DNA of 27,799 bases from Thoreauomyces humboldtii (taxonomy: Eukaryota; Chytridiomycota; Chytridiomycetes; Spizellomycetales; Powellomycetaceae). Positions 1 to 9,700 of the stretch are shown here, in pieces (position 1 is the first letter of the stretch; every line of letters starts with the position of its first letter). The translations under genes and the position numbers were made by a program. Below the pieces are notes generated by a model. It made no database searches, had not been told where the DNA came from, and was given only the letters and a program-made list of their open reading frames with translations. Where the stretch lies: positions 1-27,799 of the forward strand of contig JADGJA010000247.1 in the NCBI GenBank assembly GCA_027596035.1. The letters are read 5' to 3'.

Positions 1-244
1 GAATTTTCTCTTGGGAATGAGTGTCCCCCTTGACGCGGAAGCGAACCCTCCGCGGAGCTGAAAGTCCCAGATAAGAGAGACTTCTGGGGGGTTCTGAACG
101 CGTTGGAAAAAGCGAGCAACGGCATGCGTGGTCCGTGGTGTACTTTGTTCTGACGTCCACGCGGTGGGAGAAGATGGGGACCTCATCCATTGGTTGCGGT
201 CGTGCGCTGAAAATGGGGACGCGACTGCTAGTTTTGCTGTCTGA

Positions 245-264
245 CGGTTACCGACGGTTACCGA
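245..264. repeat. Tandem perfect 10-mer in the lectin promoter
   Basis: Two adjacent copies of CGGTTACCGA lie about 105 bp upstream of the lectin start codon. Each copy contains the odd-centred palindrome CGGT-T-ACCG, and further GGTATACC/CCGGTA palindromic motifs follow up to about position 300. The arrangement resembles a paired site for a dimeric regulator spaced by one helical turn. That role is an inference; only the repeat and its symmetry are seen directly. Confidence 0.5.
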
Positions 265-368
265 GCCCGGTATCCCGGTACGCCCCAGGTATACCGGCGT
301 GATCCTTACGACAATTATCCCTCTTTAAGCAGCATCTCTCGAACCGACCTGCGCTATTCGTCTGCGTC

Positions 369-1713
369 ATGACCATCACACCCAGGGCCGTTGGGGCAGC
401 GATCCTGATCTTTTGTGTCGTCAGTGTTTGGGCGGCAGAGCCAGCGGAAGAAAAGGCCTTCAACCTATTTGTGAGTGCCTTCACTGACGCTGGTTGTCGA
501 GGATATCTCTGATTCGCTTCCAATCGAAACAGTCCTACTCGCTGACCGCTCCGTATGTTGAGGAAAACCTGCAAAACAAGTGGTTTGACTTCAATGGAGA
601 CACATACTTGGAAGTCAACAACTACGTCCGACTGACGGTGAGGTGGAAATGCGAAGCGTCCTGTCAGGAAGGTCAACGCATAACTTTCCGTTTGTACGCA
701 GTCTGAGAAGCGAAGTCAGCGAGGAAATTTATGGTCAAAAAGTCCCCTCACGGCCACATCCTGGATGGTCGACTTTGAGTTCAAGGTTCACGGGTCGAGT
801 GCCGGACTTCACGGGGATGGTTTCGCGTTCTGGTACACAGTATGAAATCAAAGTCGATGGTTCGCGGAAATGTACTGGCTGTGATCTAAAGCGCGTCATC
901 GGTCTTTTAGACCCGCAAGAACACCGTGGGACCCGTTTTTGGATCGGAAGACAAGTTCGGAGGTCTTGGAGTGTTTTTCGACACGGTACACGGGCGGACG
1001 CACGGAACGAATCTCGTCCGCCTCGCTGATTGCTTTTTGTCTTGCATCAGTACGCAAACGGGGGCAACAAGCATTCGTTTCCCCGAATCAATGCGATGAT
1101 CGGCGACGAAGTGCAGAAGTACGACCATGACAATGACGGGCAGGCTTGGGAAGTTGGGTCATGTCAGGCCGAGTTCCGGAATCGAGAACATTCCACGAAG
1201 GGGAGGGTGCGATACGTTCGAGAGACAAAGACCCTGAGTGTATTCCACTCGCTAAAAGGAAGCGACGCGCCCGAGGACTGGAAGTTGTGCTTCGAAGCAA
1301 AGACGGTCAATCTGCCTACCTCTGGGTATCTCGGGTTCTCTGCTCATACAGGCGACGTATCCGACATGCACGACATCATCAGCGTCAAGACGCAAGGGAT
1401 AAGTTTTGTGAGCATACTCGGATGGCTGCTTGCGTTCAGTTGCTCGTGGTACTCATGCATATCTATGTAGTCCGGCAAGCCACCTGGCTCGCAGTCTGGC
1501 GAGGTAGATGATTCAGTCAAGAAAGTATCATCAGATTCGGCTGGGTCTGGGGCACCGGTTGCCGCTTCCGTCGGAAAGGGCGATAGTACGGGCGGCGGGC
1601 TAATCTGGAGCTTCGTGAAGTTCATGTTGGCAATCGCGATCATCGCGGCGGTTTGCTATGGAGCGTGGATGTACGCGCAGAGAAACCAAGACCGCTCTTT
1701 CAAGCGGTTCTGA
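369..1713 (+). CDS. L-type lectin, VIP36/VIPL-like cargo receptor (six exons)
   Basis: The product is a type I membrane lectin of the early secretory pathway, expected to bind high-mannose glycoproteins between ER and Golgi. I read six exons, all joined in phase 0: 369-470, 533-637, 702-839, 911-985, 1051-1407 and 1471-1713, giving about 339 residues. A signal peptide (residues 1-22, ending VWAA) precedes the lectin fold. Recognisable blocks are NKWFDFNGD, GLHGDGFAFWYT, GPVFGSEDKFGGLGVFFDTY, FPRINAMIGD, YDHDNDG and GYLGFSAHTGDVSDMHDI. These hold the calcium- and sugar-binding Asp, Asn and His positions of the family. A Ser/Gly-rich stalk leads to one membrane segment (KFMLAIAIIAAVCYGAWMY) and a short tail ending SFKRF. 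That tail resembles the KRFY end of VIP36/VIPL rather than the KKFF of ERGIC-53. No coiled coil follows the lectin domain, which also favours VIP36/VIPL over ERGIC-53. Family assignment is secure; the exact orthologue is less so. Confidence 0.9.
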
Positions 1714-2466
1714 GTGTCTAGCCCCTGTTCCTTCAGATATTTAACTCCCAGTCTTTGGACGGAAAGGCAGCACATCGACTAGATCTTCGAATAGATGCAT
1801 TTCTTTGGTGCGGCATCTTCATGGTGCGGCATCTATTCTTGATTGTGAATCAGTCAGAACCGATGATGTGCGGAAGTTAAGCTAGCATTCACGAAGGGCA
1901 CCTAACAAGGCCAACGTGGTGCATCCATCTGGAGCACGCCATCGAGTTGCCGCGGCGCAGAATGACTCAGTATGATCGACTAACATTGCGATGTCAAACT
2001 CGTTCCATCGGATCTTTGCTCTCCCATGAGCGATAGAGGCATTGACAGCGAGTAGCTTTAAGGATAGCCGGAACACAGGCAATATTTAAAGGTTCCTTCT
2101 TACATTCTTTACCTCTTTGTCTTGTCGTTCCGACTGCCTGTAACACCCTTCGGAGAGATGGGAAAACACAAGCGAGTTTTCGATACCTTTGCACAGAATT
2201 GCCGTGAGCTCGGGCTGAATGGTCATTTTTCCGGCGTCGCAAGATGCATTCGAGTACCGAACGCATCTGCTTCCGCCCCAGTTCAGTCCACAAAACTGGA
2301 TCTCACGCCGCATATCGCAACGTGCAGCGACGGTTACCAGCAGGGCCGTAATCGCCTGCTTGTCAGAAACCCCTTGGTCGGCCTTGGGTGGGCTTGGGTG
2401 GTCAGCCCCACTCCTTGTGCTGTCAAAGCATGCATTTTCGATAGGTGAGCTGGAGTGCTCGAGGAG
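1714..2466. other. Intergenic stretch without a supported gene
   Basis: This holds the lectin 3' untranslated region and DNA upstream of the next promoter. Reading frames on both strands are short, overlap one another and show no recognisable motif. A 13-bp direct repeat (TGGTGCGGCATCT at 1806-1818 and 1822-1834) and a 9-bp near-tandem repeat (CTTGGGTGG at 2383-2391 and 2393-2401) are the only structure I see. Confidence 0.6.
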
Positions 2467-2523
2467 CACGTGACCTTCCGGGAGCCCTCGTCAAAAAGAG
2501 AAATGTCCCGGGGGCTATAAAAG
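2467..2523 (+). promoter_or_regulatory. E-box plus TATA-box core promoter
   Basis: CACGTGAC at 2467-2474 is a canonical E-box (bHLH site). TATAAAAG at 2516-2523 is a textbook TATA box. Pyrimidine-rich sequence about 25-35 bp downstream would fit a start near 2545-2555. No long reading frame follows on the + strand, so the promoter seems to drive the non-coding locus downstream. Confidence 0.65.
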
Positions 2524-2734
2524 AGGGTGCCTTCGTCGAGATCTCCCTTCGTCGACGTGCGCGCCCATTCCTCTGTGCCCTTCCTCGAACGCATTTCCCA
2601 CGGCTTCTGGTCTGATGACCCGAACCTGGATCTGCGCCGAGTGAGATGCATACCTGAAGAGCGTGATTATCCATCTAGACTCGTTTTCCCAGCAAGGTAA
2701 GAGAAATCGTCCATTCGGCCGTTCGAAGGGCCAT

Positions 2735-2868
2735 CTCGAACAAGCATTCGAAAGATGATCACAGGCATTTGGTTGTACGGGCCATCCGCGTTATGCGGGG
2801 ACGTCCGGATGATAGAAAAACTCCGAGCTACCTTTATAACTTCATTTCTGACTGCTTGCTTGTTCGAG
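2735..2868 (+). ncRNA. Intron-1 structured RNA, box C/D-like
   Basis: A 12-bp perfect terminal stem (CTCGAACAAGCA at 2735-2746 with its exact complement at 2857-2868) encloses 110 nt. Eight nt inside the 5' arm is ATGATCA (2755-2761), one mismatch from box C (RTGATGA). Five nt before the 3' arm is CTGA (2848-2851), a perfect box D. A second ATGAT near 2809 could be C'. CATCCG (2783-2788) can pair with CGGATG (2806-2811). I could not match the sequence before box D to rRNA from memory, so the target is unknown. Confidence 0.5.
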
Positions 2869-3028
2869 TCGGCTCCTTCAACGACCTTTCCTGCTTTCGT
2901 CGGAGCGTTGGCTGACCTCTTCTTACTTTCTTGACAAAGGCTGACTGCGTGACTACATCGCATGCTTGTGAAATGCTGCGCTAGCTTTCTGGTAAGAGAA
3001 TCTTTCTCCACATCCTCACGATGTTCGG

Positions 3029-3148
3029 CGTGAAGAGTCGCGAAGATGATATCTGAGATGATAGGGACATCATAGCGAAAGCAATGCTGATCATCCACTA
3101 AAAAGACAATTTTGGAGACATTATTGATCGAATGAGCGACTCTTCACG
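3029..3148 (+). ncRNA. Intron-2 structured RNA with 13-bp terminal stem
   Basis: CGTGAAGAGTCGC (3029-3041) is exactly complementary to 3136-3148 and encloses 94 nt. ATGATAT just inside the 5' arm keeps the TGAT core of box C. The matching box D position reads ATGA rather than CTGA, and two internal CTGA sequences lie at about 3053 and 3086. Its position in the intron mirrors that of the intron-1 element, which supports a functional RNA. Whether it is a true C/D snoRNA is less certain than for the first element. Confidence 0.42.
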
Positions 3149-3358
3149 ATCCCATGTCCCTGCTCTTGCTTGCATCGATCGTTTCGACTAACCTATCCGT
3201 TTGTCTCTTGCAAGCAGATGCTTTCCGAGGATGTGAATGTAACCTCTTCCTTCCTTCGCCTGGACATTGATCATCTTCTGTGTCGGACCACACGTTTTGC
3301 TTACCGCAAGCGCGTGCTCCGTCCCTCGACATGATCATTGAGCATTCCCCTCATCCAC

Positions 3359-3486
3359 ATGCGGGCATTCTCTCTTCCAAACGATGACATACACATCTGA
3401 CACCTCTTATCGTAGCGCGGACTCACACCTGCGCGATGCATAGAACAAACCCCATACCTGATGGAACTTGAGAGAAACGCCCGCAT
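3359..3486 (+). ncRNA. Third stem-bounded element, box C/D-like
   Basis: The closing stem is compound: ATGCGGGC (3359-3366) with GCCCGCAT (3479-3486), then TTCTCTC (3368-3374) with GAGAGAA (3470-3476), then TTCC (3375-3378) with GGAA (3463-3466). That makes 19 pairs interrupted by two small bulges. Right inside it are ACGATGA (3381-3387, one mismatch from box C) and CTGA (3458-3461, box D). CTGA at 3397-3400 and CGATG at 3434-3438 could serve as D' and C'. I could not place good flanking splice sites, so it may be processed from an exon or from a third intron. Confidence 0.48.
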
Positions 3487-3514
3487 TTTGAGATTGGATC
3501 ACCTAGACTACGCT

Positions 3515-3561
3515 ACGCCGTGAGCTGTCAGCCTTCTGGCTGTTCAGCTCGCGGCGTTTTT
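3515..3561 (+). terminator. Strong hairpin followed by T5
   Basis: ACGCCG-t-GAGCTG-t-CAGCC pairs across a TTCT loop with GGCTG-tt-CAGCTC-g-CGGCGT. This gives 17 Watson-Crick pairs in three helices separated by small mismatches. TTTTT ends at 3561, overlapping the last base of the stem. It sits 29 nt after the third element. It could be a 3'-end or processing signal of the small-RNA transcript, a pol III-type terminator, or the last stem-loop of an RNA. The structure is seen; the function is inferred. Confidence 0.4.
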
Positions 3562-3719
3562 CTATTTCTGTGTTTTGGGCACGGGGCGGGACAGTCGAGT
3601 GAGAAGCTGCAAGGCGAATCATGCGCCGCAACTTATGAGCAGCGTCATGGAATACTCGGGGAGAATTGATATGGTTGTATCAGAAAAAATGTCAAAGAAT
3701 GATGTGGAAACTACGGTGA

Positions 3720-6700
3720 TCAGGTGTCATCCTGCATGATGACTGAACCTCCTTCCACCGGTACTTCCTTGACCGGTAGCGGTTTCTCTAGCGATGGGCG
3801 CGGCGGCTCGATTGTTTGGGTTTCCACCGGTTCCGCGATACCGTTCGAGGTTTGTCCCGCCGGCTGTTGCGTCGTTGTCGGAGTTGGGAACAGCTCCGAC
3901 CGAAGTGTAGGCAGGAAAGTGTCGACATACTCCCAGGTAGGTCCCCACAAGTTTGGCTTGATGTAGGTCATCGTTTGTTGTTCGCTTGGTGGTTGGAAGA
4001 TGCCCTGCGTAGACATGACTAGGAGCATGTTCTTGAGCGACTCTTGAACGCCTTCCCTCTTTCGTTTCAGAGATTTGGAAAGTAAGACTCGCCGTTGAGC
4101 AGGTTGAGAGAAGTCGAGTTGATACATACCAAATAATCCGATCCTCCGGCCTGCATGTACTTTCGCATCAGCTCCAGAATCTTTCCCCAGAGCTGCGGCA
4201 GATCCTCCCACTCGTGGATGTGTGGGAAGTACTGCAGGAAGATCTTGCAAAGAAGGGCGGCGGCTCGCATCCTCGTCTCGTCCATGCCCATCGGATCCAG
4301 CCGGGTCATTTCGGGTCGGAGAAGCTCGTCCAACATGGGAAAGAGCACATTCTCGAAGCAGTCGGCCCAGATCTCTGGCGAGGATTGCCCCTGGCAACCC
4401 TGCTCGAGTTCCGAGGACAGGAGGGCACGCTGGAGGTGGGCGAGCGCGTACTGCCGGACCTCACGCGCGGGGTGGTAAGCCTGTTGACTCAACCCGGATA
4501 GGACTGGCAACCAAAACTCAAAGAACCCTGATGAGGTTGTTAGTGGATGAGCAAGTACTTCACCTTTCAGATTGTCGTTTTGGCCCACTCACCTCGCTTG
4601 ATCTTCATATCAGACTTCTCCATTAGCCCTGGAATGGCGTAATGTAAGCGAAAGAGCTTATCTAGAGCTCGCAGTGCTTGATCAACTGCTCCCTGATTGG
4701 CTGAACTAAAGTTACATTGACCATGTGTGAGTAAGTAAGAATTCAAACACATGATTACGGAAAGCTTCGAACCTTCGCGCAGCAAGATTATCCCGACTGC
4801 CCAAGACCGGGCTTCCGGGGCTGCTTCCCGCTGCCAGAAGCCCCGGGTTCAGCGGACTGGAGGCGCTACGCACACTCGGGGAGGCGTTACCCATTCCAGC
4901 AGGCACGAGTCGCGCGGCGGCAGCGTAGCTAATTAGGAGATCCACGCACTCGCCAAAGTTCTCGCCATTCACGACCGAATCGGCAGGCTTGTCCGAAATA
5001 AGAATGCAGGCGATCTCGAAACTCGTGCGCGAGGCTTCTGGATGGGGACCGGCTCGCGCAACGAGGTTGAAAATAACGTCCCAATGTAAGTCCCGGGACA
5101 CAATGGTGAGATCAGACTTGAAGATGGCCAGAAGCCCGGACATGGTTTGTTCTGCGATGGCATTGAAGATGTCCTGCGGTACGGTCAATACCAGCGAGAG
5201 GGCCGAGACGATTTGGGAAACGATGTCATCCTACGAGAACAGATCAGTGAGATGCTTTTCCCTTGAAGAGGTGCTGAGTTCGAGTGGATACCTTGTGGCC
5301 AACTCGAAGGATCAGCTGCAAAAGACTGACAACTGCCCTTTCGATGAGCACAATGTTCTGTGCGGCTGACGTTTGAAGGATTGTAGTTATGTGCTGCAAA
5401 GTCCTTGGCCATGTCACGGATATACGGTCACGATTATGGATGTTGATGGCGACCAAAAGCTCCAACAGGAAAACAGCGGCCACGTCAAACTTCAAAGGCT
5501 GAGCTGGTTGCTCGCTCAGGGGCTTCTCCTCCGTAGGCTCTGCTTTGGTGGCAGACTCGAACTCGGTCGGTCCTCGTTCTTGTTGAGCAAACGAAGCTTG
5601 AGCGAGGGAGTCGATCAGGAACTTGAGAGTGGCTTCTTCCAAGAACCTGCGCAACGATCGTCAGCTCGCGTCGTCTAGGATGATGTGATCTGCAGACTCA
5701 CCGTGTGTCGGAGAGCAGGACCTCAATTTTGCAGGACGCAACGCAATGACGAGCTTTCCGTTGACTTTCGATTTCTTCTGGCGTTGCCTCGTAATCGGCC
5801 CAATCGTCTCCAGAGCTCGAGCTCAAAGATAGAAAATTGGATAAGGTGGAGAAGAGTCCTGCTTCCCGCTTTGCGGAGGTTGCAGGTGTAGAACGCGTGA
5901 CCTTAGTTAACTCAGGAACCCGCGGGATGACAATGGAACCCCGCACAAAATCCTCGGCTGTGATCATAGAGTTTGGAAGGAGCATGTGCAGATACATGTT
6001 GCGAACGCAGGCAATGACCTAAACTTTTGGCATTAGATCTTACGGCATGAACTGAAGAGGCACTGTCCCAACTCCCAACGTACCCAACGCCACCCGCTGA
6101 GCAGACTTGTGCCAAACTCGTCTACGAGCCCAAACATGAGAGCGGCTGCGACCTGACTGCGGTAGTTTCGGCCAACCTCGACGCACCAGGGATCCACGAA
6201 CTTGGATTCCCGTTCTTTCTTGGTGTCCAAGTTAAGGATTTCTGGTGGGAGTCGTCGACTTTCTTTCAAAAAGCCAGTCATCTTCGAGAGGGCGACGATG
6301 ATCGAGTCAAAGAGCTCGGAAATCTCATAGTAAGCAGCAATCGTCGAGCAGTGATGAAAACCAACGATTGCCTTCTGCAACGTCAGCTCCTCTTCCGCGT
6401 TGTCAAAGGCTTTCGAGTAGAACAATTACACATTGGTTAAAGAAATGTGCAAAGAGCACAAGAGAACCTAGACTTACCGTAAGACAAAGCTGCGAGGATC
6501 GGACTCCAAGCCACAACCAGCATATCTTTGTCGCACGAGTTTTTTTCGTACTTGATCAGAGGACCGCAAGTCTCCGAGCGCTTCATGAGTTCCTTCCAGT
6601 GGTAATTGAAACTCAATTCGCCCTCGTGTTCCTCGGGAAGAACTATCTCGTTGTCCTTGATGTTGTTATATATTTGTGTCTATTGCAGATTCGTTAGCGT

Positions 6701-9700
6701 CTGGTTCAGCTTATACAGCCATAGTCTTGCAGTCAAAGGGATACCAGGAATTCCGGGGCAAAATCTCCTCCATTATTGAGGCCCCTAACGTTTCTGAAGA
6801 AACCGTCAAGGGTCATCTTGTGGCGAATATTTCTACTGTGCAGGTCTGTGTTCAAAATGATTCCCGAGTATGAAAGAACGAATATAGCGTCGGCATTTGC
6901 TAGGTCGTTGTTGCCCCTAACTGTCAGAGTAAGGAGTGTGAGACTGCAATACAATCTCGGACGTGAATCAAAACTCGGAGATTAACGCACGTTGCATGGC
7001 GTTGTAGTAAGCATCCGCAAAAACTTCTACAATCCGCTGAATCTGTTGAGCTTCTCCTGGTAGTCGGAAACTTTCAAGCAAAACGCGAAGGGCCTCATCA
7101 AAGCGTTTCTGATGTAAGGTCGATAAGTGACATGATAGACCAAGTCGGGCTCCGGAGCTGGGCGATCAGACACATACATCTGAGAAATCCAGCGCATGCA
7201 CAAAGGCCCTGAGGATGTCCACATTCCTGGGTTTCGCCAAATACTCCCCCAGAACTGTTTTGTTTATGGTAGGTGTACCTCGAAGAAACTCGGCAAGGCT
7301 ACCAGGATCAGGAGGTGTTGGGAGAAAATTGTGTTCTTTCAAGAAGTACGGCATTAGCGACCGCACGAGAGATAACGACGGGTTGTTGTCCCACTCACCT
7401 TGTAAAAACACGATGCCCTCCCTAGGCTCTTGGTTGAAAAGCGCAGAACCCTCTGCCAAAATGCGTTTCCGCCCTTTGTTGAATTTCAGGGCCTCCGGCG
7501 CCAAAGTCTGTGTGACGGGAATTGAGTAGAGGTTCCGAGATTGTAATGATAGCAAAAAATTGTGCTTACGTCTGGAAGGTTACTGACAGGCTCAGGGACA
7601 GAGGTCTAAAGCCAGCGAAGTCAGCAGAGTATCTTTTGCTGACTGAAATAAGCGAGAGCACCTTCTGGCTTCCAGATGTTCCTGACGATTTCAAAGGGAG
7701 TTCTCTCGTGAAGCTTTTGCGAGCGACCATATGCTGGACCATGATCAGGAGCGAATCGAAGCAAATGATTTGATGTGAAGCTGATGCGATAGGGCCACCT
7801 GGTGTAAGGTCCGGGAACGTATGCTGATAGCAAGAAATGTTATACTGTGCTCAGAAAAGTTCGGATGCACTTGGAAAGGCTACTACTACCTTCGCCAGAA
7901 AGGTGACGAGTGCTTCGAATAAATGACTCCGTTGTGCCAGGTCGCAGTCATAGTTTATGTAGAGCTCTGCGGCAAAGTGCGGCATTTGACAAAGCTGCGA
8001 AAACAAGGTGGTTCTGTGAGTATTCTGGGATTTCGATACAAATGATGCATCACCCCTACCTGAGCCAAAGACTCGAGGATTAGCGCTCGTGCTTCGCCTA
8101 CAATAGGCGTTCCACGTGAGGTTGGAACAGCATTCCGGTGCGGCGATGCTCCCTGAGCAGTGTCCTTCTGGTCCCAGTCGCCCCCAATGTCCCAGGTGAC
8201 TATGCCTGCGTCCAAACGCTCCAGCACCCACTCGATAAACCACTCCTGCTGCATCTTGAGCTGCTGTCGGCAGGTCTGCAAAAGTGTCGTGATGCACTGG
8301 AGCGACAGTGACAAAATGCCTATGGAAGTTGTACTGGGTGCAGTCGAGCTAGCCATCGCGCTATTTTGAAGCAGCTGTGATAAACAGTATTAGCCTCATG
8401 CGTCAGAGGGCAAGTGACTTCATTCCCTACTTGAAAAAGGTGCCTGCATAGCTCGTTCAGTACGAGGTCACGAAACATCATGATAATCCGGTCCTCGCCG
8501 TCTTGCCACGACTCCGCTTCTGCGTCAGCGTCGCCTGGTAGCTGGGTTGGTAAAGTACCGTCGATTGAGGATGGTCGACCTAGCTGTGGAAGCCCCACGG
8601 AGACTTCCACAAGAGGAAGAATTGGTGATGGACTCCGCCTCGCTTCTGGAGCAGCCGGAAGGATGGTATTTAAAGAGGGTTCGTCGGCCCCGGTAGACGC
8701 CTGGTCCGCATGCAAAGTCCAGGATATAAGCTTGCCAAGAGACAGGCCCCCGACCTCAAGTCCAGCGTGAAGGAGCCCCAGGGCAATAGTCCGGTGCATT
8801 GAATCGGTATGCTGATGGTTCTTCGGATCAATAAGAGTGATAAGAACGCGTAACATTTCCAGAATAGCGGGAAGTCCGAAGGGCTGCATCGACGCAGCCG
8901 CTATTTCCGAGCCGTTTCCGGTTTCCTCCGAAGTAGCCTTATGTTCGGAAGCCTCATTTTCCGCGCTGCCAAGATTGGCGCTAGAAGGTTGAGCAAGCTG
9001 AGTGCCCGCACCCAGCGCGCTACGAGCAGGGCCATGCTCAGGTCGGACCGCCCTGATGCCTCCGTCGGATAAGATGTGTTCGTTCCGGGAAACTGCTATC
9101 CGCGGACTGTCGCCATGTTCCTCATGACTGGCGGAAGACCCCGCTGACCCTGCCACAGATATGAGATTGACGTCGCGCGTCACATTGCTACTCTCGGATG
9201 GATTGAACATCTGAATCGACGGCGACGGTGCCCCGGCGTGATCGGTTCCATCGCCGCTGAGTATAGGCATAGGGACCGATGGTCTTCTGCCTCCAGCAGC
9301 CTGAGCGAAACGGGCGGAATGAGCCAAGGGCTCTGGGGTGCGAGAACGAGGAACTTCCATCGCACGCAGTTGATCCTCGTGCTCTCGAGCTCGAACAAGT
9401 ACGGTTAACCTGGATGATCAACCCCGGCTTAGATCCATGTGACTATGATACTCCGCTTCAACTACACTTGCCTCTCAAACAAAGCCTGAACCAAGGCAAT
9501 CAGAGTTTGCTCAGCGGATTTTCTGAGAAGTTCTGGCGACCGACCGAAATTAGTTTGAAGCACCTGACGCCTGCTCGTGGCTGCCCCCAGCTACGCACCA
9601 TTGACTCGCCCTTGGAATATCATGCCGAACGCAACTTCAACCATCTCACAGATGCCCCTGTCGCTGAGACTCTTCTGCCCTATGTCCGAGATCAAGATCA

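Larger units (their letters stand above)
2545..3561 (+). ncRNA. Putative spliced non-coding host transcript for small structured RNAs
   Basis: Start is estimated from the TATA box; the end is placed at a hairpin plus T5. Exon 1 (about 2545-2696) carries only tiny frames, such as the 9-codon one from 2615. Intron 1 runs 2697-2939 (GTAAGA...ACAAAG) and exon 2 is 2940-2991. Intron 2 runs 2992-3217 (GTAAGA...AAGCAG) with a strong branch site GACTAAC at about 3186-3192. Each intron contains a long perfect inverted repeat closing a 94-110 nt element. The distances to the splice sites are nearly identical: 38 and 37 nt on the 5' side, 71 and 69 nt on the 3' side. Host genes of intronic C/D snoRNAs in other eukaryotes are often short, spliced and non-coding, and carry one snoRNA per intron about 70 nt from the 3' splice site. 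Calling this a host gene is an inference; exon 3 onwards is uncertain. Confidence 0.55.

Noticed and set aside
300..350. tRNA B-box-like sequence (TCTCGAACCG, reverse strand)
   Set aside because: The T-arm cannot pair, there is no acceptor stem and no A box at the right distance. It lies in the lectin upstream region.
2122..2448. A 108-codon frame on the + strand
   Set aside because: It lies upstream of the TATA box, overlaps other frames of similar length on both strands and shows no conserved pattern.
2667..3098. A 143-codon frame on the - strand across the small-RNA locus
   Set aside because: It has no recognisable motif and runs across the splice sites and inverted repeats on the + strand. 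Its composition looks random. A strong promoter points the other way.
3010..3100. U3 or U14 snoRNA identity
   Set aside because: I looked for the characteristic U3 boxes and the U14 domain sequences and did not find them.
8320..9360. Separate gene starting at the Met at 9360
   Set aside because: Conserved GBF1/Gea N-terminal sequence lies upstream to 10522 and joins in phase through several introns, so this is an internal exon.
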